Assembly: GCF_017639205.1 (NCBI RefSeq)
Contig: NZ_CP071139.1
Location: 7,377,501 to 7,441,500, forward strand
Source of the DNA: Streptomyces nojiriensis
GTDB lineage: Bacteria > Actinomycetota > Actinomycetes > Streptomycetales > Streptomycetaceae
DNA length: 64,000 nucleotides
Direction of reading: 5' to 3'
Below, in pieces: positions 25,009 to 33,282 of this stretch. Numbering within the stretch: position 1 is the first letter of the stretch; the number at the start of each line of letters is the position of its first letter. The position numbers were made by a program, and so were the translations under genes. The notes under the pieces were generated by a model, which worked only from the letters and a program-made list of their open reading frames with translations, searched no databases and had not been told where the DNA came from.

Positions 25009-25797
25009 TCACGGTGCCCACGTGAAGCGCGGAGCCCGGCGCTCCAGGAACGCGGCGACCCCCTCCGCGGTGTCCTCGCTCCCGGCTGCCTGCTCCTCCC
25101 AGTACGCGTCCCGGTCGGTCCGGCCGTCCGCGAACTCCTTGGCGGACGCCTGCGTCAGCTGTGAGCGCGAGGCCAGGATCCGGGTGAACTCGGCGACCCG
25201 CTTGTCCAGTTGGCCGGCCGGGAGCAGCTCGTTCAGGAACCCCGCGCGCAGCGCCGTCTCGGCGCCGATCAGTTCCGCCGAGAAGAGGAGGTACTTGGCC
25301 CAGGCCGGGCCGACCAGGGAGGCGAGCCTGCGGGTGGAGGACGCGCGGTAGACGATGCCGAGCTTGGCGGGGGTCACCCCGAAGGAGGCCCCCTCCTCGG
25401 CGAAGCGCAGGTCGCAGGCGGCCGCGAGCTGGCTGCCGCCGCCCACGCAGAAGCCGCGGATCGCCGCCAGCGTGGGCTTGGGGAAGGCGGCCAGGGCCTC
25501 CTCGGCGGCCACGGCCAGGTCCCGCGGGTCCGCGGCCCCGGCGTCCCCGGCAGCACCGGGCTCCGCCGCGTCGCCGGTCAGCGAGGAGATGTCGGCGCCC
25601 GCGCAGAAGGTCGCTCCGGCCCCGGTCAGCACGAGCACCCGTACCGCCGGGTCGTCCGCCAGGCCCCCCAGCAGCTCCGGGAGCGCCCGCCACATGGCGG
25701 CGGTCATGGCGTTGCGCTTGGCGGGGTGCGAGATGACGATCGTGGCCACCCCGTCGGCGACCGTGTGCCGGAGGGTGGCGTCCATGGCTGCGTCCAT
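25009..25797 (-). CDS. Enoyl-CoA hydratase/isomerase family protein
   Basis: 262 residues, crotonase fold. Oxyanion-hole segments GATFCAGADISSL and IRGFCVGGGSQLAAACD are present. The second catalytic glutamate position, usually in a PE-x-x-x-G motif, reads VTPAKLGIVYRAS, so it is not a glutamate; many isomerases or hydrolases of the superfamily share this. Hence hydratase activity is doubtful. ATG 25797 precedes MDAAMDATL and has no ribosome site; a TAGCAT element at 25806-25811 on the minus strand would make a leaderless transcript. It converges on the DJ-1 gene with a 10-base gap. Confidence 0.85.
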   Translation of the reverse strand: MDAAMDATLRHTVADGVATIVISHPAKRNAMTAAMWRALPELLGGLADDPAVRVLVLTGAGATFCAGADISSLTGDAAEPGAAGDAGAADPRDLAVAAEEALAAFPKPTLAAIRGFCVGGGSQLAAACDLRFAEEGASFGVTPAKLGIVYRASSTRRLASLVGPAWAKYLLFSAELIGAETALRAGFLNELLPAGQLDKRVAEFTRILASRSQLTQASAKEFADGRTDRDAYWEEQAAGSEDTAEGVAAFLERRAPRFTWAP

Positions 25798-25858
25798 GCG
25801 CCGGATGCTATCCCGGGCGGTCATACCTATGATCAAGGGGTGCAGGAGGTGGCCGTCC

Positions 25859-26542
25859 ATGGGCGCAGACCGTACCGGGGCCAGGGTCGGGGGCCCGGAA
25901 CCGCAGCGCGAGAAGAAGAAGCTCAACCGCAGCTTCGCGCTGATGACGGCGCTCGGGGTGCTGCTGGCGCTGGCCGGGCTGGTCGGCCTGGTCTACACCG
26001 CCGTCGCCACCCTCACCTCGATGTTCCTCTTCGGCTGGCTGCTGCTGATCGGCGGCGTGGTGGGTCTGCTGCAGGCCGTGCAGTGGCGCAGGAGCAACTA
26101 CTTCTGGCTCGCCGTCGTCGTCGCCGCGATCAACCTGGCCGCGGGCTTCGTGATCCTGCGCCGTCCCGAGGCGAGCGCCGAGGCGCTGACCATGTTCGCC
26201 GCGCTGCTCTTCCTCACGGGCGGGGTGTTCCGCCTGGTCGGGGCGCTGGTGGTGCGCGGTGCCAACTTCGGGCTCGCGGTCGTCCAGGGCGCCTTCGGGA
26301 TCCTGCTGGGCTTCCTGATCCTCTCCAACTGGCCCGGCAACAGTCTGTACGTGATCGGAACCTTCTTCTCCCTCGCCCTGCTGTTCGACGGGCTGAGCCT
26401 GGTGGCCATGGGCATGGGCTCCCGGCGCATCCTGGGGTTGGTCAGGGAGGACGGGGCTCCGGCGGCGGCGGACGCGGGGGCGGCCGCGGGGGACGGGGCG
26501 GGCGAGGCGGACGTGAAGCGCCGGACAGAAGATCAGGAATAG
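25859..26542 (+). CDS. HdeD family membrane protein (DUF308)
   Basis: 227 residues. Six hydrophobic helices are arranged as three DUF308 hairpins (LMTALGVLLALAGLVGLVYT, FLFGWLLLIGGVVGLLQAV, FWLAVVVAAINLAAGFVIL and others), followed by a charged cytoplasmic tail rich in Ala and Asp. E. coli HdeD contributes to acid resistance; the role in actinobacteria is unproven. ATG 25859 has AGGAGGT eight bases upstream. A TATGAT at 25828-25833 is a good -10 candidate. Confidence 0.82.
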   Translation: MGADRTGARVGGPEPQREKKKLNRSFALMTALGVLLALAGLVGLVYTAVATLTSMFLFGWLLLIGGVVGLLQAVQWRRSNYFWLAVVVAAINLAAGFVILRRPEASAEALTMFAALLFLTGGVFRLVGALVVRGANFGLAVVQGAFGILLGFLILSNWPGNSLYVIGTFFSLALLFDGLSLVAMGMGSRRILGLVREDGAPAAADAGAAAGDGAGEADVKRRTEDQE

Positions 26543-26593
26543 TCGAACAACTGACTCTGTCATACGCCAGCGGTCAGAAAGTGTCCGATAGAC

Positions 26594-26624
26594 GCTGACT
26601 TCTGGTCAGCAGTCCGGCCCGGAC
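26594..26624. terminator. Two adjacent short hairpins after hdeD-like gene
   Basis: GCTGAC (26594-26599) pairs with GTCAGC (26605-26610), and GTCCGG (26612-26617) pairs with CCGGAC (26619-26624). They could end the upstream transcript or act as binding sites near the next promoter. Confidence 0.4.
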
Positions 26625-26684
26625 CAGCCCGTTCCCCACTCTTGTCGCGTGGAGACGATCGAGCGCGAAGACGGGGGACGGAAG

Positions 26685-27179
26685 ATGGATGTCAGCGGGA
26701 GTGTCCCGCCGGCCAGGGCGGGTGAGACGGAGGCTCCGGCCGATCCCCTCGCGTACGAGGGCGTGTGGAGGTTCACCGCCCCCGCGGTTGAAGAATCCGT
26801 TCCGCAGGCCCGTCGTGCGGTTCGGGACCTGCTCGGGCGCCAGGGGGTGCCGGCCCATCAGGACCTCGTGTACTCCCTGCTCCTGATCGTCTCCGAGCTG
26901 GTGACGAACTCGGTCCGGCACGCCGCCCTGCTCTCGCCGGAGGTCGCGGTCGAGGTCGCGATCGGCCGTGCGTGGGTGCGGGTGGCCGTGGAGGACAACC
27001 ACCCCTACCGGCCCAAGGCGCTCGAGGCCGACTTCGGCCAGACCGGCGGCCGGGGCCTGCTCCTGGTCCGGGAGATCACCCTGGAGGCCGGCGGGGTCTG
27101 CGACGTCGAGCACACCTCGACCGGCGGCAAGGTGATCTGGGCGGCCCTGCCGCTCACCGCCCCACCGCCCGCCGGGTGA
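26685..27179 (+). CDS. RsbW/SpoIIAB-type ATP-binding protein (anti-sigma-factor kinase-like)
   Basis: 164 residues. GHKL ATPase fold with the N box ELVTNSVRHA, G1 AVEDNHPYRP and G2 GGRGLLLV, the compact form that streptomycetes have in dozens of copies. Classical members phosphorylate anti-sigma antagonists or bind sigma factors. No anti-antagonist or sigma gene is adjacent, so partners must be encoded elsewhere. ATG 26685 was chosen over GTG 26649 because of the purine-rich GGGGGACGGAAG before it. Confidence 0.85.
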   Translation: MDVSGSVPPARAGETEAPADPLAYEGVWRFTAPAVEESVPQARRAVRDLLGRQGVPAHQDLVYSLLLIVSELVTNSVRHAALLSPEVAVEVAIGRAWVRVAVEDNHPYRPKALEADFGQTGGRGLLLVREITLEAGGVCDVEHTSTGGKVIWAALPLTAPPPAG

Positions 27180-27212
27180 GCGGCGGGGCGGGGCGGTGAG
27201 GCGGCGGACGGC

Positions 27213-27231
27213 GGGAGGGCGGAGGGGCGGG
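27213..27231 (+). other. Canonical G-quadruplex motif in convergent gap
   Basis: Four G runs (27213-27215, 27217-27219, 27224-27227, 27229-27231) with loops of 1, 4 and 1 bases sit between two convergent genes that lack an obvious hairpin terminator. Further G runs lie from 27183 on. Confidence 0.45.
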
Positions 27232-27243
27232 ACGGCGTACGGG

Positions 27244-27843
27244 CTACCAGCCCGCCGCGTCGCCGGTCAGCTCGCGGATCGCGGGCCTCGCCGCGTCCAG
27301 CACGGTCATGAACCAGGCCGAGAACGGCACTTCGGCGTGGCGCTTCGCCAGTTCCCCGGGGGTGACGAAGGCGGTGTCCTCGACCTCCTCCGGATCCGGC
27401 CGCACGACGGTCTGCGCGAGTCCCACGAACAGGTGATTGAACTCCTGCTCCACCAGACCCGACGCGGGGTCCGGGTGGTTGTAGCGCACCGTCCCCGCCT
27501 GCGCGAGCAGCGAGGGCGACAGGCCCAGCTCCTCATGGGTCCGCCTGGCCGCGGCCGCGAACGGCGACTCCCCGGGATAGGGGTGACCGCAACAGGTGTT
27601 CGACCAGACGCCGGGGGAGTGGTACTTCCCGAGGGCCCGCTGCTGGAGCAGCAGACGGCCCTGCTCGTCGAAGAGGAACACGGAGAACGCCCGGTGCAGC
27701 TGCCCGGGCGCCTGATGGGCGGAGAGCTTCTCCGCCGTGCCGATGGTGTTGCCGGCCTCGTCGACCAGTTCGAGCATGATCGGTTCTTGAGTACCGGTGC
27801 CGTTGGACGCGCTGTTCGCGGCGGTGGCTGGTGTGGTCGGCAT
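27244..27843 (-). CDS. idi: Isopentenyl-diphosphate delta-isomerase, type 1
   Basis: 199 residues. Nudix-fold enzyme that interconverts IPP and DMAPP, the starters for prenyl chains used by the hopanoid genes further along. The active-site cysteine is in SNTCCGHPYPGE, and the acid/base glutamate is in EQEFNHLF; the Nudix-like helix is RRTHEELGL. A divalent metal is bound. ATG 27843 has AAGGA in front. Its position on the same chromosomal stretch as the hopanoid cluster matches gene order I recall for S. coelicolor, though it is transcribed separately. Confidence 0.95.
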   Translation of the reverse strand: MPTTPATAANSASNGTGTQEPIMLELVDEAGNTIGTAEKLSAHQAPGQLHRAFSVFLFDEQGRLLLQQRALGKYHSPGVWSNTCCGHPYPGESPFAAAARRTHEELGLSPSLLAQAGTVRYNHPDPASGLVEQEFNHLFVGLAQTVVRPDPEEVEDTAFVTPGELAKRHAEVPFSAWFMTVLDAARPAIRELTGDAAGW

Positions 27844-27923
27844 ACCCATCCTTCGCTTCGGACTTCGGCCTTCAGTCTGCCGTACAAAAGAGGCTTGTCC
27901 CCACTTCGGAGATCCACGCATGT

Positions 27924-27958
27924 CCGCCCCTCGTCGCGTGCTACGCGACGAGGGGCGG
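27924..27958 (-). terminator. Strong hairpin terminator
   Basis: A perfect 16-bp stem (27924-27939 with 27943-27958) with a three-base loop lies between the end of the methyltransferase-GNAT gene and the start of idi. Confidence 0.85.
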
Positions 27959-27996
27959 GTCACACCACGTGCCACCTCATATGACCTCGGTGCGCG

Positions 27997-29319
27997 TCAG
28001 ACCCCGAACGGATCCGGGTACCTGATCGTTCCCGTCGGCACCGGACGGGAATCGTCCAGCACCAGCGCCATCAAGGCCTCGTCAGGGACCTCGAAGGGGG
28101 CCCGGATCCCGAAGCGCGACGCCGGCAGGAAACCGAAGCGCGGATAGTACGCCGGGTGCCCCAGGACGAGGACCAGTGACTCCCCGCGCTCCCGGGCCGC
28201 CGCGAGCAGGGCCCGTACGACGGAGCTGCCCGCGCCCGAGCGCTGCAGCGCGGGATCGGCCGCCACCGGGGCGAGCGCGAGCGCCGGGGCGCCGTCGACC
28301 TCGCACCGGGTCAGCAGGGCGTGCGCCGCCACCGACCCGTCCGGGGCCTCGGCCACGTACGACAGCCCGGGCAGCCAGGAGTCGTCGGCGCGCAGCGCGT
28401 CCACGAGGTCGGCCTCCAGCGGAGTCCCGAAGGCCGCCAGGTTGATCTCCCGGACGGCCGCCGCGTCGGCCGCGGTCTCCGGCCGGGCGGGCCAGGCGTC
28501 GCCGTCCCCGGCCCTCACCGGGCGCAGGACGTAGCCCGTGTACCCGTACTCGTGCCCGTGGCGGTCCCGTACGTCGAGCTCCTCGCGGGTCGCGGCCAGG
28601 GCCCGCGCCATCGCCGGGCCGCCGGTTCCGGACAGGGCGCGGACCCGCTCGGCGAGCGGGCCGTAGTACTCGGCCCAGTCGGAGCCGGGCAGGTCGTGCA
28701 CGCCGAGCACCCGGTACCCGGCGGCCTGGGCGGCCGCCAGGTTGCCGGCGGTGGTGCGCAGCGCGTAGTGCGGGTCCCAGAAGGCGCGAGCGCCCGCGGA
28801 CGGCTGCGCGACCGACCACTGGCACTCGGTCAGGACGAGGGTGCCGCCCGGGGCGAGCAGCCGCTTCCACCGCGCGAGCGCGGCGTCGAAGCCGAGGAGG
28901 TAGGCGGAGCCCTCCGCCCAGACGAGGTCGAAGGAGCCGTCCTCGAAGCCCTCGCCGGAGAGCGCGCCCATGTCCGCCTCCACCGTGCGGACCCGGTCGG
29001 CGAGTCCGCGGGCCGCGGCGGACGCACGGAGCTCGTCGAGGAAGGGGGCGTGCAGGTCGACGGCCGTCACCTCGGCGCCCGCGCCGGCCGCACCCGCCTC
29101 GGCGGCGAGCAGCAGCGCGCTGCGGCCCGGGCCGCAGCCCAGGTCCAGGACGCGCGGCCGCTCGGGCAGCGGTCCGCACAGGGACAACAGGTGGCGGGTG
29201 CTCGCGTCGGAGCCCGGAGCCTGCCGGGGCAGGCCGTGGTGCAGGGCGAAGAAGGCGTGCGTGAAGTCGTCGACGCCGTCGGGGTCGCAGGCGGCGTCGG
29301 GGGAATTGCTGTCGGTCAA
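27997..29319 (-). CDS. SAM-dependent methyltransferase fused to GNAT N-acetyltransferase
   Basis: 440 residues. Residues ~25-190 are a class I methyltransferase (motif I VLDLGCGPGRS, motif II AVDLHAPF, acidic D in FDLVWAEGS). From ~275 to the end is a GNAT fold (AAVREINLAAFGTPLEADLV ... VAADPALQRSGAGSSVVRALL with the acetyl-CoA loop, and HPAYYPRFGF). Both cofactor sites look intact, so one polypeptide could methylate and acetylate a common substrate, or the domains could be independent. Translation starts at TTG 29319 after AAGGG. A terminator at 27924 separates it from idi. Substrate unknown. Confidence 0.85.
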   Translation of the reverse strand: MTDSNSPDAACDPDGVDDFTHAFFALHHGLPRQAPGSDASTRHLLSLCGPLPERPRVLDLGCGPGRSALLLAAEAGAAGAGAEVTAVDLHAPFLDELRASAAARGLADRVRTVEADMGALSGEGFEDGSFDLVWAEGSAYLLGFDAALARWKRLLAPGGTLVLTECQWSVAQPSAGARAFWDPHYALRTTAGNLAAAQAAGYRVLGVHDLPGSDWAEYYGPLAERVRALSGTGGPAMARALAATREELDVRDRHGHEYGYTGYVLRPVRAGDGDAWPARPETAADAAAVREINLAAFGTPLEADLVDALRADDSWLPGLSYVAEAPDGSVAAHALLTRCEVDGAPALALAPVAADPALQRSGAGSSVVRALLAAARERGESLVLVLGHPAYYPRFGFLPASRFGIRAPFEVPDEALMALVLDDSRPVPTGTIRYPDPFGV

Positions 29320-29690
29320 CGTGAACCCTTGGAACGGGGGCTCCGGCCGACGAGGCCCAGCTGTGTGATCAGGCCCGGCCGGATGCCCGGAAGGAATGGG
29401 GGATGCACCGGAGTTCGCTGCGCACGGCCGCGACGACTGCGACGGTCATCGACCCACCTCTTCCCACTCGACACGTTCAAGGGCGTGTCCACCGTAACAT
29501 CCGGCCCGTTTGTGGTACCGCGCCGTGATCGTCAATGATGATCGGAACCCGGCCCCGGGCCCGAATATTCGGCTTATCAGGGCGTAAACGGGTGGTGAAC
29601 CCCTGCTTCCATTCATCCGATAGCCTCTGCCGACGTGCTGCCGCCCCATAAGGGCGCGCGTTCGGAATCCGTTACAAGGAGTGAGTTCGT
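29320..29690. other. Intergenic region: divergent promoters, palindrome and doubtful small frames
   Basis: 371 bases between divergent genes. CCGAATATTCGG (29561-29572) is a perfect 12-bp palindrome and a candidate operator. TAGCCT at 29621-29626 is a plausible -10 for the plus-strand operon. On the minus strand, a 26-codon frame (ATG 29449, preceded by AAGAGG, to TGA 29369) starts four bases inside the end of a 67-codon frame (29446-29649). The coupling is suggestive, but neither product is recognisable, so I do not call them genes. Confidence 0.5.
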
Positions 29691-31484
29691 CTGCCGACCG
29701 TCATCCTCACCGGCCTGCCGGTCCCCGGATCACCGCTCGCGGACGAGCTGCGCTCCCTCGGCTTCGACGTCCGCCCGGCCGCCGGTCCCGAGGACGCCGC
29801 CGCCGCACTGGCGGGCGTCCCCGCCGACCAGCGGGTGGCCGTCGTGGACAGCGCCTTCGTCGGGCACGTGCACGCGCTGCGCCTCGCACTGACCGACCCG
29901 CGCTTCGACGCCTGCGCCGTCACCGGTGCCTTCGCCGTCCAGGCCGGGGCCCGCGGGGCCCTCGACAAGGCCGCCGCCCGCGCGGCGGCCGACGGCGAGG
30001 CCGCCGGCCCGTACGCGGACCGGCTCGCCGCCGCCGTCGAGGCCGCAGGGACCACCGTCCAGCGCCCCGAACTGGGCACGCTCGTCGCCGCCGTCCCCGT
30101 CGGCCCGGTGGAGCGCGACGCGGCGAGCGCCGCCGTCGCCGCCGTCGACGACGAGGCCGTACGCCTGCGGACGGCCGTGAAGTCCCGCGACGGCTTCTTC
30201 ACCACCTTCTGCATCAGCCCGTACTCGCGCTACATCGCCCGCTGGTGCGCGCGCCGCGGCCTGACCCCGAACCAGGTCACCACCGCCTCGCTGATCACCG
30301 CGCTCATCGCGGCCGGCTGCGCCGCCACCGGCGAGCGCTGGGGCTACGTGGCGGCCGGTGTGCTGCTCCTCGTCTCCTTCGTACTGGACTGCACCGACGG
30401 GCAGCTCGCCCGCTACTCGCTCCAGTACTCGACGATGGGCGCCTGGCTCGACGCCACCTTCGACCGCGCGAAGGAGTACTCCTTCTACGCGGGCCTCGCG
30501 CTCGGCGCGGCCAGGAACGGCGACGACGTCTGGGCCCTGGCCGTCGGCTCCATGATCCTGATGACCTGCCGGCACGTCGTGGACTTCTCCTTCAACGAGG
30601 CCAACCACGACGCCACCGCCAACACCAGCCCCACGGCCGCCCTCTCCGACCGCCTCGACAGCGTCGGCTGGACCGTGTGGATCCGCCGGATGATCATCCT
30701 GCCGATCGGTGAGCGCTGGGCGATGATCGCGGTGCTGACCGCCTTCACCACCCCCCGGATCGTCTTCTACGCCCTGCTGATCGGCTGCGCCTTCGGCGCG
30801 CTCTACACCACCGCCGGCCGGGTCCTGCGCTCCGTGACGCGCAAGGCCACCCGCACCGACCGGGCGGCCCAGGCACTGGCCGACCTGGCCGACTCCGGCC
30901 CGCTCGGCGAACTCCAGGCCCGCCTCCTGCGCGGCCGCGCCGGGTCCTTCGGCTCCGTGTACGTGGCGGCCCTCGGCACGCTCGTGATGATCGCGGGCGC
31001 CGTGTTCCTGCCCTTCGGGGACCCCCGGTCGATCGCCGTCGCGGTGATCTATGTCATGGCGGCCGGCCTCGCCGTCGCCGCGCCGCTCCGGGGCGCCCTG
31101 GACTGGCTGATCCCGCCCCTGTTCAGGGCGGCCGAATACGGCACGGTCCTCGCCCTCGCCGTCAAGGCGGACGTCCCCGGGGCCCTCCCGGCGGCATTCG
31201 GCCTGATCGCGGCGGTCGCCTACCATCACTACGACACGGTGTACCGCATTCGCGGTGGCACCGGCGCGCCCCCGCACTGGCTGGTGCGGACGATCGGCGG
31301 CCACGAAGGCCGGGTCCTGCTGATCACGGCCTTGGCGGCCGTCCTCGCAACGCGCGAAGCGGACTTCCCCGTCGCGCTCACGGTCATGGCCGTGTTCGTG
31401 GCACTCGTGGTGCTCGTGGAGAGCATCCGATTCTGGGTCTCCTCCGGAGCACCCGCCGTACATGACGAAGGAGAACCAGCATGA
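29691..31484 (+). CDS. CDP-alcohol phosphatidyltransferase with DUF5941-type C-terminus
   Basis: Up to 597 residues. Residues ~1-165 form an alpha/beta domain beginning PTVILTGLPVPGSPLADELR. A CDP-alcohol phosphotransferase domain follows: DCTDGQLARY, then G, and LDATFD completing the D-x2-D-G-x2-A-R-x8-G-x3-D-x3-D motif with all four aspartates. The C-terminal ~200 residues are hydrophobic and match what I know as DUF5941. It would transfer a phospho-alcohol from CDP to a hydroxyl at the membrane. No ATG, GTG or TTG lies between the in-frame stop (29682) and GTG 29835, although homology-like sequence fills that stretch. CTG 29691 after CAAGGAG is therefore my start. First gene of a seven-gene operon. 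Confidence 0.85.
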   Translation: MPTVILTGLPVPGSPLADELRSLGFDVRPAAGPEDAAAALAGVPADQRVAVVDSAFVGHVHALRLALTDPRFDACAVTGAFAVQAGARGALDKAAARAAADGEAAGPYADRLAAAVEAAGTTVQRPELGTLVAAVPVGPVERDAASAAVAAVDDEAVRLRTAVKSRDGFFTTFCISPYSRYIARWCARRGLTPNQVTTASLITALIAAGCAATGERWGYVAAGVLLLVSFVLDCTDGQLARYSLQYSTMGAWLDATFDRAKEYSFYAGLALGAARNGDDVWALAVGSMILMTCRHVVDFSFNEANHDATANTSPTAALSDRLDSVGWTVWIRRMIILPIGERWAMIAVLTAFTTPRIVFYALLIGCAFGALYTTAGRVLRSVTRKATRTDRAAQALADLADSGPLGELQARLLRGRAGSFGSVYVAALGTLVMIAGAVFLPFGDPRSIAVAVIYVMAAGLAVAAPLRGALDWLIPPLFRAAEYGTVLALAVKADVPGALPAAFGLIAAVAYHHYDTVYRIRGGTGAPPHWLVRTIGGHEGRVLLITALAAVLATREADFPVALTVMAVFVALVVLVESIRFWVSSGAPAVHDEGEPA

Positions 31485-32233
31485 TCGGCCTTGTACTCGC
31501 TGCCGGTGCCGGACGCCGTCTGCGTCCCTACACCGACACCCTGCCCAAGGCGCTCGTGCCGGTCGGCCCCGAGGGTGACGAGGAGAGCCTGACGGTCCTC
31601 GACCTGACGCTGGGCAACTTCGCCGAGGTCGGCCTGACCGAGGTCGCCATCGTCGTCGGCTACCGCAAGGAAGCCGTGTACGCCCGCCGCGAGGCCCTGG
31701 AGGCCAAGTACGGCGTCAAGATCACGCTGATCGACAACGACAAGGCCGAGGAGTGGAACAACGCCTACTCCCTGTGGTGCGCGCGTGACGTCCTCAAGCA
31801 GGGTGTGATCCTCGCCAACGGCGACACCGTCCACCCGGTCTCGGTCGAGCGCACCCTCCTCGCCGCCCGCGGCAACGGCCAGAAGATCATCCTCGCCCTC
31901 GACACGGTCAAGAACCTGGCCGACGAGGAGATGAAGGTCGTCACCGCCGATGGCAAGGGCGTGCAGAAGATCACCAAGCTGATGGACCCCGCCGACGCCA
32001 CCGGCGAGTACATCGGTGTCACCCTCATCGAGCCCGAGGCCGCCGAGCAGCTGGCCGAGGCCCTGAAGACCACCTTCGAGCGCGACCCCGACCTCTACTA
32101 CGAGGACGGCTACCAGCAGCTCGTCAACGACGGCTTCACCATCGACGTGGCCCCCATCGGCGACGTCAGGTGGGTCGAGATCGACAACCACGACGACCTC
32201 GCCAAGGGCCGGACGATCGCATGCCAGTACTGA
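31481..32233 (+). CDS. Nucleotidyltransferase (NTP transferase / cytidylyltransferase-like)
   Basis: 250 residues. N-terminal signature LVLAAGAGRRLRPYTDTLPK with the pyrophosphorylase lysine, LANGDTVHP as the metal-binding aspartate loop, and WVEIDNHDDLAKG at the C-terminus, as in LicC-type phosphocholine and related cytidylyltransferases. It would activate a sugar- or alcohol-phosphate with CTP or another NTP. The context (alcohol dehydrogenase after it, CDP-alcohol transferases on both sides) favours CTP. ATG 31481 overlaps the previous stop (ATGA); it overlaps the next gene by 13 bases. Confidence 0.85.
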   Translation: MIGLVLAAGAGRRLRPYTDTLPKALVPVGPEGDEESLTVLDLTLGNFAEVGLTEVAIVVGYRKEAVYARREALEAKYGVKITLIDNDKAEEWNNAYSLWCARDVLKQGVILANGDTVHPVSVERTLLAARGNGQKIILALDTVKNLADEEMKVVTADGKGVQKITKLMDPADATGEYIGVTLIEPEAAEQLAEALKTTFERDPDLYYEDGYQQLVNDGFTIDVAPIGDVRWVEIDNHDDLAKGRTIACQY

Positions 32234-33282
32234 CGAGGCTCATCCCCTCGCCCGTCGTCGTCGACGTCAGTCGCGGGGCGATGGACGACCTGGCCGGCCT
32301 CCTGGCCGACCAGCGGATCTCCGCCTCCGGCAAGCTGGCCATCGCGATCAGCGGGGGCTCCGGCGTGGCGCTGCGCGCCAGGCTGGAGCCCGTACTGCCG
32401 CACGCCGACTGGTACGCGGTCGTCGACGGCACCATCGACTCCGCGGTCAAGCTGGCCGACGACATAAAGGGCCGCCGCTACGACGCCGTCGTGGGCCTGG
32501 GCGGCGGCAAGATCATCGACGTGGCCAAGTACGCCGCGGCGCGGGTCGGGCTGCCCATGGTGGCCGTCGCCACCAACCTCTCGCACGACGGCATCTGCTC
32601 GCCGGTGTCCATCCTGGACAACGACAACGGCCGCGGTTCCTACGGTGTGCCGACGCCGATCGCCATGGTGATCGACCTCGACGTGATCAAGGAAGCCCCG
32701 GTCCGGTTCATCCGCGCCGGCATCGGTGACGCGATCTCCAACATCTCGGCGATCGCCGACTGGGAGCTCTCGCACCGGATCAACGGCGAGCCCATCGACG
32801 GCCTGGCCGCCGCCATGGCCCGTACCGCAGGCGAGTCCGTGCTGCGCCACCCCGGCGGATGCGGCGACGACGAGTTCCTCACCGTGCTCTCCGAGGCACT
32901 GGTGCTCTCCGGCATCGCCATGTCGATCAGCGGGGACTCCCGCCCGTCGTCCGGCGCCTGCCACGAGATCAGCCACGCCTTCGACCTGCTCCACCCGGGA
33001 CGCTCCGCGCTCCACGGCGAGCAGGTCGGCATCGGCGCCGCCTTCGCGATGCACCTGCGCGGGGCCGCAGAGCAGTCCGGCCTCTTCGTCGAGGTACTGC
33101 GCCGGCACGGTCTGCCGGTCGGCCCCGAGGAGATCGGCTTCAGCATCGACGAGTTCGTCGCGGCCGTCGAGTACGCCCCCCAGACCCGCCCGGGACGCTT
33201 CACGATCCTGGAGCACCTCAACCTGTCCGCCGCCGAGATCAGGGACGCTTACGCCGACTATGCCAAGACCATCCGTAGCTGA
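32221..33282 (+). CDS. Iron-containing alcohol dehydrogenase family; glycerol-1-phosphate dehydrogenase-like
   Basis: 353 residues. NAD-binding ISGGSG and GLGGGKIIDVAKYAA, then the metal site: Asp in AGIGDAISN, His in GACHEISHAF and His in ALHGEQVGIGAAF. This matches AraM/EgsA-type enzymes that reduce dihydroxyacetone phosphate to sn-glycerol-1-phosphate. Other polyol-phosphate substrates are possible. Translationally coupled at both ends (ATG 32221 inside the previous gene; next start at 33260). In this operon it could supply the phospho-alcohol that the nucleotidyltransferase activates. Confidence 0.85.
   Translation: MPVLTRLIPSPVVVDVSRGAMDDLAGLLADQRISASGKLAIAISGGSGVALRARLEPVLPHADWYAVVDGTIDSAVKLADDIKGRRYDAVVGLGGGKIIDVAKYAAARVGLPMVAVATNLSHDGICSPVSILDNDNGRGSYGVPTPIAMVIDLDVIKEAPVRFIRAGIGDAISNISAIADWELSHRINGEPIDGLAAAMARTAGESVLRHPGGCGDDEFLTVLSEALVLSGIAMSISGDSRPSSGACHEISHAFDLLHPGRSALHGEQVGIGAAFAMHLRGAAEQSGLFVEVLRRHGLPVGPEEIGFSIDEFVAAVEYAPQTRPGRFTILEHLNLSAAEIRDAYADYAKTIRS

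Noticed and set aside
25009..25797. Calling this gene a bona fide enoyl-CoA hydratase
   Set aside because: One of the two catalytic glutamates of hydratases is not present at its expected place, so only the superfamily is assigned.
29681..30712. GTG 29681 as start of a long protein in another frame
   Set aside because: It has a good ribosome site but gives an Arg/Pro-rich shadow; the phosphatidyltransferase motifs are in the frame of CTG 29691.
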